64,000 nucleotides of DNA from Xanthomonas theicola (GTDB lineage: Bacteria > Pseudomonadota > Gammaproteobacteria > Xanthomonadales > Xanthomonadaceae). The notes beneath the pieces were generated by a model. That model saw nothing but the letters and a program-made list of their open reading frames with translations. It was not told the origin of the DNA and ran no database searches. A program made the translations under genes and the position numbers. The DNA lies in contig NZ_CP049017.1 in assembly GCF_014236795.1 (NCBI RefSeq), positions 164,001 to 228,000 of the forward strand. The letters are read 5' to 3'. Below, piece by piece: positions 9,495 to 18,690 of this stretch; position 1 is the stretch's first letter; each line of letters opens with the position of its first letter.

Positions 9495-11153
9495 CTAGCC
9501 GGGGCATGGCGCGAACAGGTCGCGCGAGCGTTCGTAGATCCTGGTCCGGACCTGCATCAGCCCCAGCACCGACGGGAACAGGTTGTCCTGGTCGGCGTAC
9601 TGCCGCGCGCGCGCGCGCACGCATGCCAGGTCCAGGCCGCGGCCGCTGGCGAAGCCGGGCGAGAACCACATCACCATCGGCACGTGGGTCTGCTCCTTCG
9701 GTGCGATCGCGTACGGCACGCCATGCAGGTACAGGCCCTTCTCGCCCAGCGATTCGCCGTGGTCGGACAGGTAGATCATCGCCGTGTCGTAGTCGGGCAT
9801 CGCCTCCAGTGTGGACACCGTGCGCGCCAGCAGGTGGTCGGTGTACAGCAGCGAGTTGTCGTAGGCGTTGGCGATCAGTTCGCGGTCGCAGTTGCCCAGG
9901 TCGGCGGTGTCGCAGGTCGGGGTGAAGCGGCGGAAGCTGGCCGGATAGCGCTCGAAGTAGCTGGGGCCGTGGCTGCCGAGCTGGTGCAGCACCACCACGC
10001 GGTCGCCGGGCCTGGCGCGCACCTGCGCGGCCAGGCCGTCGAGCAGGATCTCGTCCATGCAGCGTCCGTCCTTGCACAGTTGCGGGTGCTTGGCGTTGTC
10101 CAGGCGCTGCAGCGCCAGGCCGTCGCACACGCCCTTGCAGCCGGACTGGTTGTCGCGCCACAGCGTGGCGATGCCGGCGTGCTCGAGCACGTGCAACAGC
10201 GACTGGTGCTTGCGGATGTTGCCCTCGTCGTAGTCGTGGCGGCCGAACGGCGAGAACATGCACGGCACCGAGACCTCGGTGCTGGTGCCGCACGAATGCA
10301 TGTCGGGGAAGTTGATCACGCCCAGCTGTGCCAGCTGCGGCGTGGTCTGCCGGACGTAGCCGTTGAGGCCCCAGTTCTGCGCGCGCGCGGTTTCGCCCAG
10401 CACCACCACCAGCAACCGCGGCTTGCTGCCGGCCGCGCGCGGGGTGGCGATCGCGTCGTGCTCCAGCGGCAGCTTCGGCGCCTTGCGCGTGGGGCTGGCG
10501 GACTTGAGGTTCTGCTGTAGTGCGACCAGATAGTTGATCGGCGTGGCCAGGTAGCGGATCTCGCGGTGGTTGCGCATCATCGCCGACAGATCCTGGAACG
10601 ACAGCATCGCGCCGACCCCGCACAGCGCCAGCATCGCCAGCAGGAAGCCGGCGCGGATCGCCAGCGCCCTGCCCGGCGTGCGCCGGACCAGCCGCACCCG
10701 CCACACCACCAGGATCGGCAGCACGGCGTAGAACAGCAGCGGCGCGATCAGCGCCGGCGTCATCAGTTCGCGCGATTCCTTGTGATCGGTCGCCAGCACG
10801 TTGCGCAGCATGTCCGCGTCCAGGTAGACGCTGTAGCTGTTCATGTAGTGCGCGGCGAACGCGGTGGTGATCAGCAGCACGGTCAGCAGCGGCTTGGCCA
10901 CGCCGCGCCACAGCAGCAGGCCGAGCAGTAGCCCGTGCACCGACAGCAGCAGCAGGAACAGCGACAGCCCCAGCCGCAGGTCGCCGGCGTGGCCGGTCAT
11001 CGCGCTGCGCCAGAACATGCCGTTGCAGGCCACGGCGAAGAACGCACTGGTCGCCAACGCCAGCGCTTCGCTGCTCAGCAGCGGGCGATAGGCCCACCAA
11101 CGGGTCTTTTGCTGTTTGATCGTGGACGGGCGCGACAGAGAGGAGGCGCTCAT
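9495..11153 (-). CDS. eptA: Lipid A phosphoethanolamine transferase (EptA family)
   Basis: A 552-residue inner-membrane enzyme that transfers phosphoethanolamine from phosphatidylethanolamine to lipid A phosphates. Five hydrophobic segments occupy the first ~200 residues, followed by a periplasmic sulfatase-like domain with the metal motif VVLGETARAQNWGLNGY, the CGTSTEVSVPCMFS segment that carries the nucleophilic Thr in this family, and metal-binding YLSDHGESLGE. It belongs to the EptA/MCR fold; charge masking of lipid A is the expected outcome. It overlaps the upstream PAP2 gene by 4 nt (ATGA), forming an operon divergent from the two-component genes at 12342-14319, which are plausible regulators. 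Confidence 0.93.
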   Translation of the reverse strand: MSASSLSRPSTIKQQKTRWWAYRPLLSSEALALATSAFFAVACNGMFWRSAMTGHAGDLRLGLSLFLLLLSVHGLLLGLLLWRGVAKPLLTVLLITTAFAAHYMNSYSVYLDADMLRNVLATDHKESRELMTPALIAPLLFYAVLPILVVWRVRLVRRTPGRALAIRAGFLLAMLALCGVGAMLSFQDLSAMMRNHREIRYLATPINYLVALQQNLKSASPTRKAPKLPLEHDAIATPRAAGSKPRLLVVVLGETARAQNWGLNGYVRQTTPQLAQLGVINFPDMHSCGTSTEVSVPCMFSPFGRHDYDEGNIRKHQSLLHVLEHAGIATLWRDNQSGCKGVCDGLALQRLDNAKHPQLCKDGRCMDEILLDGLAAQVRARPGDRVVVLHQLGSHGPSYFERYPASFRRFTPTCDTADLGNCDRELIANAYDNSLLYTDHLLARTVSTLEAMPDYDTAMIYLSDHGESLGEKGLYLHGVPYAIAPKEQTHVPMVMWFSPGFASGRGLDLACVRARARQYADQDNLFPSVLGLMQVRTRIYERSRDLFAPCPG

Positions 11154-11932
11154 GCGCGGGGTTCCTTGACGTTAGACGATGGCGGATGCACGAATTGGGC
11201 CAAGCCCGGCGGCGGCCACAGCAACGCCCGATACAGAGCGAGCGCCACGCCCCAGCAGACGGTCAGCGTCCACAGGTCGTGCGACAGGAAATGCGCGCCG
11301 CGCAGTTGCTGGCCGATACCGAACAGCAGCCCGGCGCAAAGCCCGACCGCGAGCGCCGGCCAGCGCCACGCCGGCTTCAGCGCCAGCGCGACGAAGTACA
11401 AGGCGACCCAGGCATAGCCGGCGCTGGAGTGGCCGGCGGGGAAACAGACGCCGCGCGGCATGTCGGTCGAGTGCGCCTCGAACAGCCCGACGAAGGCACG
11501 GCTGCCGCCATAGCGGCTCAGGTCCCAGGGGCAGTCCATGTGCGTGACCGCCTTCAGCAGCGACACCATGCCGGTCGCCAGGGCCACCGCCACGGCCAGG
11601 TAAAGCAGCGGCATCCGGAAGCGCTGGCCGCCGTTGCGCCGCCAGGCCCACACCGCCAGGCCGGTCGTCGCCACCCAGGCCACGGTGCTGAGCAGCTTGC
11701 CGTCGCGATGGATCAGGCCGCTGGTCAAGGCGGCGTTCTTCAGTGCCCAGCGGCCTCCCTCCCAGCGGTATAGCAGGTCGGCCAACCAGAAGTCCCCGCC
11801 CAGGCCCATCAGTACGGTACTGGCCAGCAGCGCCGCGGCCAGCGGCAGCAGGGCATGGGTCAGGTAGAAATCGCGATGTGCGTTGCGGTCGTATGCGATC
11901 TTGGCGGGGACGCCTAGGGATGGACTATGCAT
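11150..11932 (-). CDS. PAP2-superfamily membrane phosphatase
   Basis: A 260-residue protein with about six membrane segments and the three phosphatase motifs: KAVTHMDCPWDLSRYGG, FPAGHSSAGY and LRGAHFLSHDLWT (catalytic His residues in GH and SHD). Family knowledge: lipid phosphate phosphatases or lipid A/undecaprenyl-phosphate phosphotransferases facing the periplasm. The start at 11932 was chosen because upstream in-frame sequence has no protein-like composition. It is the first gene of the PAP2-eptA operon (4-nt overlap), so a joint role in envelope phosphate modification is likely. Confidence 0.88.
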   Translation of the reverse strand: MHSPSLGVPAKIAYDRNAHRDFYLTHALLPLAAALLASTVLMGLGGDFWLADLLYRWEGGRWALKNAALTSGLIHRDGKLLSTVAWVATTGLAVWAWRRNGGQRFRMPLLYLAVAVALATGMVSLLKAVTHMDCPWDLSRYGGSRAFVGLFEAHSTDMPRGVCFPAGHSSAGYAWVALYFVALALKPAWRWPALAVGLCAGLLFGIGQQLRGAHFLSHDLWTLTVCWGVALALYRALLWPPPGLAQFVHPPSSNVKEPRA

Positions 11933-12341
11933 GCTCTGCGAACGCAGCCTGGGACGATTGAAGAACGCATAGGGTCGCTGCAGCGGTGTCGGAGAGTGGT
12001 CGGACAGCCACCATAGCGACAAGCACGCCTGCGTGGCAGCCGCTTTTTCCTGAAACCTGGACGCGCATCCCTTCGCTGCGCCGAGCCGTGGCGCGGAAGC
12101 GGGCGTGCCTGCCTGGTCTGCATGGATGCCAGGCTGGACTGTGCGGACGGATCGCGTCCGGCAGCGGCGGTCCGCCTGGCTGGACACGAGCCGTGCGGTG
12201 GGCGGCCACGGCGCCGCGGACCCGCCGGCCGGGCGGGTCCGGCCCGTCGCTGCGGCCTGCAAGAGGCAGTATTCCGACCGCGCTCCGACGCACATCCGCT
12301 AGCATGGTGCATCCCGTCGTCCCGGAATGCGAGCGAGTGCC

Positions 12342-13043
12342 ATGCGACTGTTGGTCATCGAGGACAACCGGAGTCTGGTCGCGAACCTGTTCGACTATTT
12401 CGAGGTCCGCGGCCATACCCTGGACGCGGCGCCGGACGGCGTCACCGGCCTGCACCTGGTCACCACCCAGCGCTACGACGCGGTGATCCTGGACTGGATG
12501 CTGCCGCGCCTGGACGGGCCGCAGGTGCTGCGCGCCATGCGCGAGCAGCACCACGCCGAGGTGCCGGTGATCATGCTCACCGCGCGCGACGAGCTGCCGG
12601 ACAAGATCGCCGGTTTCCGCGCCGGCGCCGACGACTACCTGACCAAGCCGTTCGCGCTGCCGGAGCTGGAGGTGCGGCTGGAAGCGCTGCTGCTGCGCGC
12701 CAACGGCCGCGGCCGCAGCAAGCTGTTGCGGGTGGGCGACCTGCAGCTGGACCTGGGCACGCTGGAGGCGACCCGCGGCGGCCGCCTGCTGCACCTGTAC
12801 CCGGCGTGCCGCAAGTTGCTGGAAGTGCTGATGCAGGCCAGCCCGGCCGCGGTCACCCGCGACCGGCTGGAGCATGCGCTATGGGGCGACGAGCCGCCGG
12901 ACGGCGACATGCTGCGCTCGCATATCTACGACCTGCGGCGCAGTGTCGACGGCCCGTTCGCGTCCAAGCTGATCCACACCCTGCCGCGCGTCGGCTACCG
13001 GCTCGCCGAAGTGGGGCCGCACGAGCAAGAGCATGCCGCGTAG
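12342..13043 (+). CDS. OmpR-family response regulator (ColR/PmrA-like)
   Basis: A 233-residue regulator: receiver domain (LLVIEDNRSL, Asp in VILDWMLPRLDG, Lys in DDYLTKPFALPELEVRL) and C-terminal winged helix (LTRDRLEHALW-type VTRDRLEHALWG, RSHIYDLRRSVD, HTLPRVGYRL). The ATG at 12342 directly precedes the receiver fold; an in-frame ATG 15 nt upstream is possible. The gene overlaps the kinase gene by 11 nt. The pair is divergent from PAP2-eptA, the arrangement expected for ColRS/PmrAB-type control of lipid A modification; that assignment is inference. Confidence 0.9.
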   Translation: MRLLVIEDNRSLVANLFDYFEVRGHTLDAAPDGVTGLHLVTTQRYDAVILDWMLPRLDGPQVLRAMREQHHAEVPVIMLTARDELPDKIAGFRAGADDYLTKPFALPELEVRLEALLLRANGRGRSKLLRVGDLQLDLGTLEATRGGRLLHLYPACRKLLEVLMQASPAAVTRDRLEHALWGDEPPDGDMLRSHIYDLRRSVDGPFASKLIHTLPRVGYRLAEVGPHEQEHAA

Positions 13044-14319
13044 GACCGGGCTGCGCCGGCGGGTCAGCCTGTGGCTGGTCGGCTATGCGGCGCTGTTGTC
13101 GCTGGCGGTGTTCGTGCATGGCTATATCGTCAACGACCAGGCCGAGCAGCTGACCTGGCACTCGCTGCTGAGCTCCGAGCTGGAACATTTCCTGGCGCGC
13201 AGCGCAGTCGATCCGGACTACCGCTGGATCGACACCCGCACCGTGAGCCTGTACGGCGACGAAGGCGGCCAGCCACTGCCGCCGACGGTGGCGGCGCTGG
13301 CGCCGGGCCTGCACGACGACGTGCCGCTGCAAGGCCGCGACAAGGTGGTACTGGTGCAGGACGTGGGCGGCCGTCGCCTGGCGCTTGCGCTGGACATCAC
13401 CGAGTTGCAGAAGCACGAGAGGAGCCTGGCGCTGTGGATGCTGCTGTCCAACGTGATCGCGGTGCTGCTGCTCGGGACGCTGGTGGCCTGGGGCCTGGGC
13501 CGCGTGGTGCAGCCGCTCACCGACATGGCGCAGCGCATCGGCGGCCTGCGCCCGGACCGGCCCGGCCAGCGCATCGAGGTGCATCCGCGGGCCAGCGCCG
13601 AGCAGGTGGTGATCGCCGATGCGTTGAACGACTACCTGTTGCGCAACGACCTGTTCGTCGAGCGCGAGCGCGCCTTCATCGACAGCGCCAGCCACGAACT
13701 GCGTACGCCGGTGGCGGTGATCGGCGGCGCCGCCGAACTGGCGCTGGAACAGCCGGGCGTCCCGCCCAGCGCACGCAACCAACTGTTGCGCATCCGCCGC
13801 ACCGCCGGCGGCGTGGGGCAACTGATCTCGCTGCTGCTGGTGCTGGCCAAGGACCCGGCGCGGCTGGCGCGCGGCAGCGATCTGGTGCGCCTGGACCAGT
13901 TGCTGCCGGACATCGTCGAGGACCATCGCCACCTGTGTGCCGATAAGCACCTGGAACTGGTCCTGGCGCCATTGCCGCCGTGCAAGGTGCTGGCGCCGCT
14001 GGCGATCGTGCAGGCGGCGATCGGCAACCTGCTGCGCAACGCGATCGAGAACAGCGACCAGGGTCGCATCCAGATCGCGATGCCGGCGCCGGGCGTGGTG
14101 CGCATCGACGACCCCGGGCACGGCATGACGCCGGAGGAGATCAGCGCCATCTACATGCGCATGGCCCGCGGCGGCAGCCGCGAGGGCATCGGCCTGGACC
14201 TGATCGCGCGCCTGTGCGAGCACCTGGGCTGGGCGCTGCGGCTGGATTCGGACGCGGGACAGGGCACGCGGGCGACGCTGGACCTGAGCTCGGCATTGAA
14301 GGACGTTGGCGCGGGGTAA
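13033..14319 (+). CDS. Sensor histidine kinase (ColS/PmrB-like)
   Basis: A 428-residue kinase: first membrane segment (LWLVGYAALLSLAVFVHGY), a periplasmic loop of about 110 residues, second membrane segment (LSNVIAVLLLGTLVAWGL), a HAMP-like linker, HisKA (FIDSASHELRTPVAVIGG) and HATPase (N-box GNLLRNAIENS, VRIDDPGHGM, GIGLDLIARL). The ATP lid is short. The start ATG lies inside the last codons of the regulator gene, so translation is coupled. The periplasmic loop contains an ExxE-like cluster (SSELEHFLA) but the ligand cannot be told from sequence. Confidence 0.9.
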   Translation: MPRRTGLRRRVSLWLVGYAALLSLAVFVHGYIVNDQAEQLTWHSLLSSELEHFLARSAVDPDYRWIDTRTVSLYGDEGGQPLPPTVAALAPGLHDDVPLQGRDKVVLVQDVGGRRLALALDITELQKHERSLALWMLLSNVIAVLLLGTLVAWGLGRVVQPLTDMAQRIGGLRPDRPGQRIEVHPRASAEQVVIADALNDYLLRNDLFVERERAFIDSASHELRTPVAVIGGAAELALEQPGVPPSARNQLLRIRRTAGGVGQLISLLLVLAKDPARLARGSDLVRLDQLLPDIVEDHRHLCADKHLELVLAPLPPCKVLAPLAIVQAAIGNLLRNAIENSDQGRIQIAMPAPGVVRIDDPGHGMTPEEISAIYMRMARGGSREGIGLDLIARLCEHLGWALRLDSDAGQGTRATLDLSSALKDVGAG

Positions 14320-14519
14320 CGGACGCGCCGGCAGACGCGCGCGTCGGACCAGCCTGCGGCGTGCAGCAATGGGAACATCGTTGGTGCCGCTACTTGTCTA
14401 CCCGATGCGACGGTTGTGCCATTGGGCATTTTTCCCGTCCACAGCAGCGAATCGCGACAAGCCGCGATCGATCGCCTTTCCTATGCTGCAATCTCGTCCG
14501 AAGTGACTAGAGAGCCATC

Positions 14520-16004
14520 ATGTGTGCGATGCGTGCCGTGGATTCAATGAAGCGCAAGAGGCGCGCCGCCGCCTGTTTGACGGCACTGGCGTTCGCCGCC
14601 ACCAGCCTGCAGCAGGGCCTGGCGGCGGAAGCGGACACCGCTTCCGATCGTTATGTCGATCGCGTCATGCCTGCACTGCGGGCCGCGCCTGCCGTGCCGC
14701 AGATCGGGCTGGCCAAGGCCGCCGACGTGCGTGTCCGGCAAGGAGTGGCGGACCTCGCGTTCCCCAGCGTCACCGACGAATTCGCGCGCTTCCGCCAGCG
14801 CGATGCGGCGCTCCCGTTCGAGCGGCTGCCGACGACGGCCAAGGTGGCCGATCGTGCCGCGTTCGAGCAGATGCAGCGCTATCTCTACAATCGCTACAAC
14901 GGTCTGACTGTCGTGCGCACGCTGTATGCCGATGGTCATGCCTTCGACTGCATTCCGCTGTTGCAGCAGCCCGGCTTGCGCGGCGTGGATCGCGTCGCGC
15001 TACCGCCGAGCGCGGGACAGTCCGGCAGCGTCGCGGCCAAGCAGCGAGATAGCGACGAGAATAGAGAGTGTAACGAGGGCACCGTGTCGCTGGAGCGTAT
15101 CGGCATCGAGGATCTTGCCGAGGCGCGCAACCTGAGCGAATTCCTGGCCAAGCAACCGACCCGCGACGATCGCGCCGGCCTCGCTGCCGATGCCTCCAAC
15201 GGCCACCATTACGCATCCGTGTTCGCCGATACCCAGGGCAGCCCGATCGGTGGCGCGGGCGCGGATCTCAATATCTGGACGCCGACGTTCCGGTCGAGCA
15301 ACGACTACATGTCGATCAGCCAGATATGGATCTTCGGTGAAAGCGCCTCACAGCTGCAGCAGACGCTGGAAGTTGGTTGGCAGCTGCGGCCGTCGTATCG
15401 GGATTGGGGTAACAAGTCGATCACCTTCATCTACTCCACCCAGGACGGCTACACCGCGACCGGTTGCCACAATCTGGAGTGCGGCGATTTCGTGCAAGTC
15501 GTCTCGGGCAATGTGCTGGGCACTCCCTATGTGGCGAACCGGTACAGCGCCAGCGGCGGCAAGCAGACGCTGATGAGCGTGGAGTATCAACGCGATTCGG
15601 GCGGCAACTGGTGGCTGATGTTGGACGGGACCTGGATCGGCTATTACAAGGCCAACCTGTACTCCGGCGATCTGGCGACTGGCAGTTCGGCAGTGGGCTT
15701 CAGCGCAGGTGGCGAAATCTACGCCAACGATCTCACCCCCAGCACCCCGATGGGCAGCGGCGCATTCGCCTCCGCTGGCTATCGCAAAGCCGCTTTCCAG
15801 GCCAATCATTTCTATCGCGACGGCAGCCTGGCGGCGCATGCGGTCACCCGATTGTCGGCCTATACGATCGATTATCCGGCCTGCTATACGTTGGCGTTGG
15901 CAGGCATCAGCGGGCCGGCGGCGACCGGCGTGAGCGGCATCGGCCTGGCGCCGGAAATGCACAGTGGCGGTTTCTATTTCGGCGGTCCGGGCTGCGCGCG
16001 CTGA
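14520..16004 (+). CDS. Secreted neprosin-family prolyl endopeptidase-like protein
   Basis: A 494-residue protein with a signal peptide (MKRKRRAAACLTALAFAATS, ending near GLAAEA) and a C-terminal neprosin (DUF239) domain of about 250 residues: GHHYASVFAD, LNIWTPTFRSSNDYMSISQI, LEVGWQLRPSYRDWG, YTATGCHNLECGDFVQ, GGNWWLMLDGTWIGYY, and the terminal GPGC. Family knowledge: glutamate-peptidase-like enzymes, first seen in pitcher plants and also found in plant-associated bacteria. The Glu in LEVGWQ sits where the family carries a conserved Glu. AGAG upstream of the 14520 ATG supports that start, although the signal peptide would also fit the ATG at 14547. It appears monocistronic. Confidence 0.85.
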   Translation: MCAMRAVDSMKRKRRAAACLTALAFAATSLQQGLAAEADTASDRYVDRVMPALRAAPAVPQIGLAKAADVRVRQGVADLAFPSVTDEFARFRQRDAALPFERLPTTAKVADRAAFEQMQRYLYNRYNGLTVVRTLYADGHAFDCIPLLQQPGLRGVDRVALPPSAGQSGSVAAKQRDSDENRECNEGTVSLERIGIEDLAEARNLSEFLAKQPTRDDRAGLAADASNGHHYASVFADTQGSPIGGAGADLNIWTPTFRSSNDYMSISQIWIFGESASQLQQTLEVGWQLRPSYRDWGNKSITFIYSTQDGYTATGCHNLECGDFVQVVSGNVLGTPYVANRYSASGGKQTLMSVEYQRDSGGNWWLMLDGTWIGYYKANLYSGDLATGSSAVGFSAGGEIYANDLTPSTPMGSGAFASAGYRKAAFQANHFYRDGSLAAHAVTRLSAYTIDYPACYTLALAGISGPAATGVSGIGLAPEMHSGGFYFGGPGCAR

Positions 16005-16174
16005 TGCGCAGCCGACCGGGGTTCGGCGCTTGCGTCGTGCGGGCCAGTGAGAGCTGCCGCACGCATGTGGCATGTGCGACTGTGGCAGCCGCTGCCAGGA
16101 TGAGCGAGGCGCGACGTATGCAAGCAGCAGCGCTGTGCAAGCATTGAAGGTACCTCCGGCCTTGCCGGGGGAAC

Positions 16175-16666
16175 TTACTCTGGCAGCAGTCCACGCTGCA
16201 GCAGCCAGGCGCGCGCGTCCTCGGCGTCCTGTTCGAACCAGGCGCGGGTGGAGCCCAGCCGGTACGTGTAGCCCCACGCATCCATGTCGGCCATCAGTCG
16301 CGCGCTGCCGACGCCGGGCAGCGCGTCGGCCAGCACGATCTGCAGGTAGCAGGCGGCGTCTTCTTCCTCGACCGAATCGGTGGCATCGGTATGCACCCGC
16401 GCGCGCCGTTCCGGCGGCAGCACGATCAGGTGGCAGGCCTCGTGCAGCAGCGAGTGCACCGGCGTGTCGTCGCGCACGTACACGTCGCTGGCGATCACCC
16501 CGGCTTCCGGTTCGCCCCAGTAGCTGCCGGGAATCGCCGCGTCGTCGGCGACCCGGTGCAGGCGCAGGCCATGGCCGGCCAGCAAGGCGCGCGGCGCGTC
16601 CAGGCCGATGGCGCCGACGGTCAGCACCTGGGCGGCGGGAGCGGGGCGGGAGTCGGCGGTCTGCAT
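16175..16666 (-). CDS. Conserved protein with a HEACH metallopeptidase-like motif, function unknown
   Basis: A predicted 163-residue soluble protein (start at 16666; an in-frame ATG at 16717 is the alternative). The centre carries LLHEACHLIVLPPERRARVH, a short HExxH-like zinc signature, followed by DATDSVEEEDAACYLQIV with acidic residues that could supply a third ligand. The C-terminus is rich in Trp and Arg (MDAWGYTYRLGSTRAWFEQD). I do not recognise a named family; an inactive or minimal zinc protease is one reading. It is downstream of and convergent with the neprosin gene. Confidence 0.65.
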   Translation of the reverse strand: MQTADSRPAPAAQVLTVGAIGLDAPRALLAGHGLRLHRVADDAAIPGSYWGEPEAGVIASDVYVRDDTPVHSLLHEACHLIVLPPERRARVHTDATDSVEEEDAACYLQIVLADALPGVGSARLMADMDAWGYTYRLGSTRAWFEQDAEDARAWLLQRGLLPE

Positions 16667-16825
16667 CGGCGGCGGATGAGGAAGGGCGGGTCTGAAACAG
16701 GAGCCAGCGTGATGCATCGAACCGGCGCCGGGACGCTATGGCCAGATATGCGCTGCAGCTCGTGTGGCTCACGGCGCAAGCCGCGCGCCGCGGCCGCCAT
16801 CAGCTGCCGGTGCGCGCTGCGCCAC

Positions 16826-17083
16826 TCAGGGCGTCGGCCCTTCCGGCAATGCCACCGAGATGTCGAGCACGTCGTGTTCGCCGTCCTTGACCAGGTCCAC
16901 CTTGACCGCGTCGGCGTCGATGTTGACGTATTTCTTGATCACTTCCAGCAGTTCGCGCTGTAGCAGCGGCAGGTAATCCGGGCCGCCGCGGTGGCTGCGT
17001 TCCTGCGCGATGATGATCTGCAGGCGGTTCTTGGCCGTTTCGGCGGTGTTCTTCTTGGTCTTGAGGAAGCCGAATAGTCCCAT
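16826..17083 (-). CDS. minE: Cell division topological specificity factor MinE
   Basis: This 85-residue protein stimulates MinD ATPase and restricts MinCD to the poles. The N-terminus ([20 protein letters not shown]) is the MinD-binding/membrane-targeting region, and the C-terminal dimerisation domain follows ([20 protein letters not shown]). Length matches the family. It starts 2 nt after the minD stop, last gene of minC-minD-minE. Confidence 0.95.
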   Translation of the reverse strand: MGLFGFLKTKKNTAETAKNRLQIIIAQERSHRGGPDYLPLLQRELLEVIKKYVNIDADAVKVDLVKDGEHDVLDISVALPEGPTP

Positions 17084-17085
17084 GC

Positions 17086-17895
17086 TCACCCTCCGAACAA
17101 CTTGGTGAAGAAGCCCTTCTTCTCCACGGAGATGAAGCGCATCGGGCGATCTTCGCCCAAGATCCGGGCCACGGCGTCGTCGTACGCCTGACCGGCCGGG
17201 GACTCGCCGTCCAGGATCACCGGCTCGCCCTTGTTGGAGGCGTTGAGCACGTCGCCGGACTCGGGGACCACGCCGATCGCCTTCAATCCCAGCACTTCCT
17301 CCACGTCGGTGATGCTGAGCATCTCGCCGCCTTCCACCCGGCCCGGGCTGTAGCGGGTCAGTAGCAGGAACGCCGGCACGCCCTGGCCCTGCTCGGCCTT
17401 GCGGGTCTTGGAGTCGAGCAGGCCGATGATGCGGTCCGAGTCGCGCACCGAGGAGACTTCCGGATTGACCACCACCACCGCGCGGTCGGCGAAGTACATC
17501 GCCAGGGACGCGCCCTTCTCGATGCCGGCCGGCGAATCGCACACGATGTACTCGAAGCCGTCGGCGGCCAGATCCTTGAGCACCTTCTCCACGCCGTCCT
17601 GGGTCAGCGCATCCTTGTCGCGGGTCTGCGAGGCGGCCAGCACGAACAGGTTGTCGAAGCGCTTGTCCTTGATCAGCGACTGCTTGAGCGTGGCCTCGCC
17701 GTGCACCACGTTGACGAAGTCGTACACCACCCGGCGCTCGCAGCCCATGATCAGGTCGAGGTTGCGTAGGCCCACGTCGAAGTCGATCACGGCGACTTTC
17801 TTGCCGCGCCGCGCCAGCCCGCAGGCCAGGCTCGCGCTGGTGGTGGTCTTGCCGACGCCGCCCTTGCCGGAGGTGACTACGATGATTTCAGCCAA
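17086..17895 (-). CDS. minD: Septum site-determining ATPase MinD
   Basis: A 269-residue ParA/MinD-type ATPase that recruits MinC to the membrane. It shows the deviant Walker A ([13 protein letters not shown]), Walker B-like [13 protein letters not shown], the [12 protein letters not shown] switch, and the C-terminal amphipathic membrane-targeting helix ([11 protein letters not shown]). The start is taken as TTG at 17895 (GGGAGA upstream, and the family begins [13 protein letters not shown]). The open frame continues upstream into sequence with no homology. Second gene of the min operon. Confidence 0.95.
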   Translation of the reverse strand: MAEIIVVTSGKGGVGKTTTSASLACGLARRGKKVAVIDFDVGLRNLDLIMGCERRVVYDFVNVVHGEATLKQSLIKDKRFDNLFVLAASQTRDKDALTQDGVEKVLKDLAADGFEYIVCDSPAGIEKGASLAMYFADRAVVVVNPEVSSVRDSDRIIGLLDSKTRKAEQGQGVPAFLLLTRYSPGRVEGGEMLSITDVEEVLGLKAIGVVPESGDVLNASNKGEPVILDGESPAGQAYDDAVARILGEDRPMRFISVEKKGFFTKLFGG

Positions 17896-17932
17896 AGGAA
17901 TGTCTCCCGATACGTTCAGTGATGGGGCCGCG

Positions 17933-18688
17933 TCAGTCTTGCGCGGCGATCTTGATCTGGTCCTGTTCCAGCCAGACCTGCACGGCCTTGCCGCGCAGGT
18001 CCTTGGCAACATCGTCCAGCACCTTGTAGTGGCCGGCGATGGCCACCAGTTCGGCGTGGAAGTCGCGGCAGAAGATCCGTGCCTCGGTGTTGCCCTGTGC
18101 GCCGGCCAGCGCGCGTCCGCGCAGGCTGCCGTAGATGTGGATGCTGCCGTCGGAGATCACCTCGGCGCCGGCGCCGACCGTGGCCACCACGGTCAGGTCG
18201 CAGTTCTCCGCGTACAGCTGCTGGCCCGAGCGCACCGCGGTCTTCTGCATGCGGCCCGGTTGCGGGCGCGCGGCCGGAGCGGGCGGCGGCGGGGGCGGCG
18301 GCGACACCGGGGCGGGCGCGGCAGCGGGGGCGCCGCCGCCGATGCGCTCGTACTGGGCGCGGAACTTGGCCAGCAGCGGCAGGCCCAGCGCCTCGGACAG
18401 CTGCTCGATCTCGCGGGTGCCGTAGGCCAGCGCCACCGGCAGCACGCCGGCCTCGCGCAGGCCCTCCAGCAGCGCGCGCGCGGTGGCGGTGTCGGGCGCC
18501 TGCGCCAGGCCGCCGAAATCGATGATCACCGCGGCGCGGCCGAACAGCTTGGGCGCGCGCTGCACCCGCTCGCGCATCTCCTGGGCCAGACGCGCCACGT
18601 CCAGGGTGCGGATGCGCAGGTTGGCGATGCCGACCTGGCCGATCTTCAGTTCGCCTGCCTGCTCGAAATCCGGATTCACCGACGACAC
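17933..18688 (-). CDS. minC: Septum site-determining protein MinC
   Basis: A 251-residue FtsZ-assembly inhibitor. The N-terminal FtsZ-interacting domain (DFEQAGELKIGQVGIANLRI, later LFGRAAVIIDFGGL) is joined by an Ala/Pro linker containing nine consecutive prolines to the C-terminal beta-helix that binds MinD (RSGQQLYAENCDLTVVATVG, HIYGSLRGRALAGAQG). The start is GTG at 18688, 2 nt past the stop of the GNAT gene; no ATG fits. Confidence 0.93.
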   Translation of the reverse strand: MSSVNPDFEQAGELKIGQVGIANLRIRTLDVARLAQEMRERVQRAPKLFGRAAVIIDFGGLAQAPDTATARALLEGLREAGVLPVALAYGTREIEQLSEALGLPLLAKFRAQYERIGGGAPAAAPAPVSPPPPPPPAPAARPQPGRMQKTAVRSGQQLYAENCDLTVVATVGAGAEVISDGSIHIYGSLRGRALAGAQGNTEARIFCRDFHAELVAIAGHYKVLDDVAKDLRGKAVQVWLEQDQIKIAAQD

Positions 18689-18690
18689 GC

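Noticed and set aside
16391..16963. 190-codon plus-strand frame over the HEACH protein and minE
   Set aside because: Antisense shadow; stops and composition do not suggest a gene.
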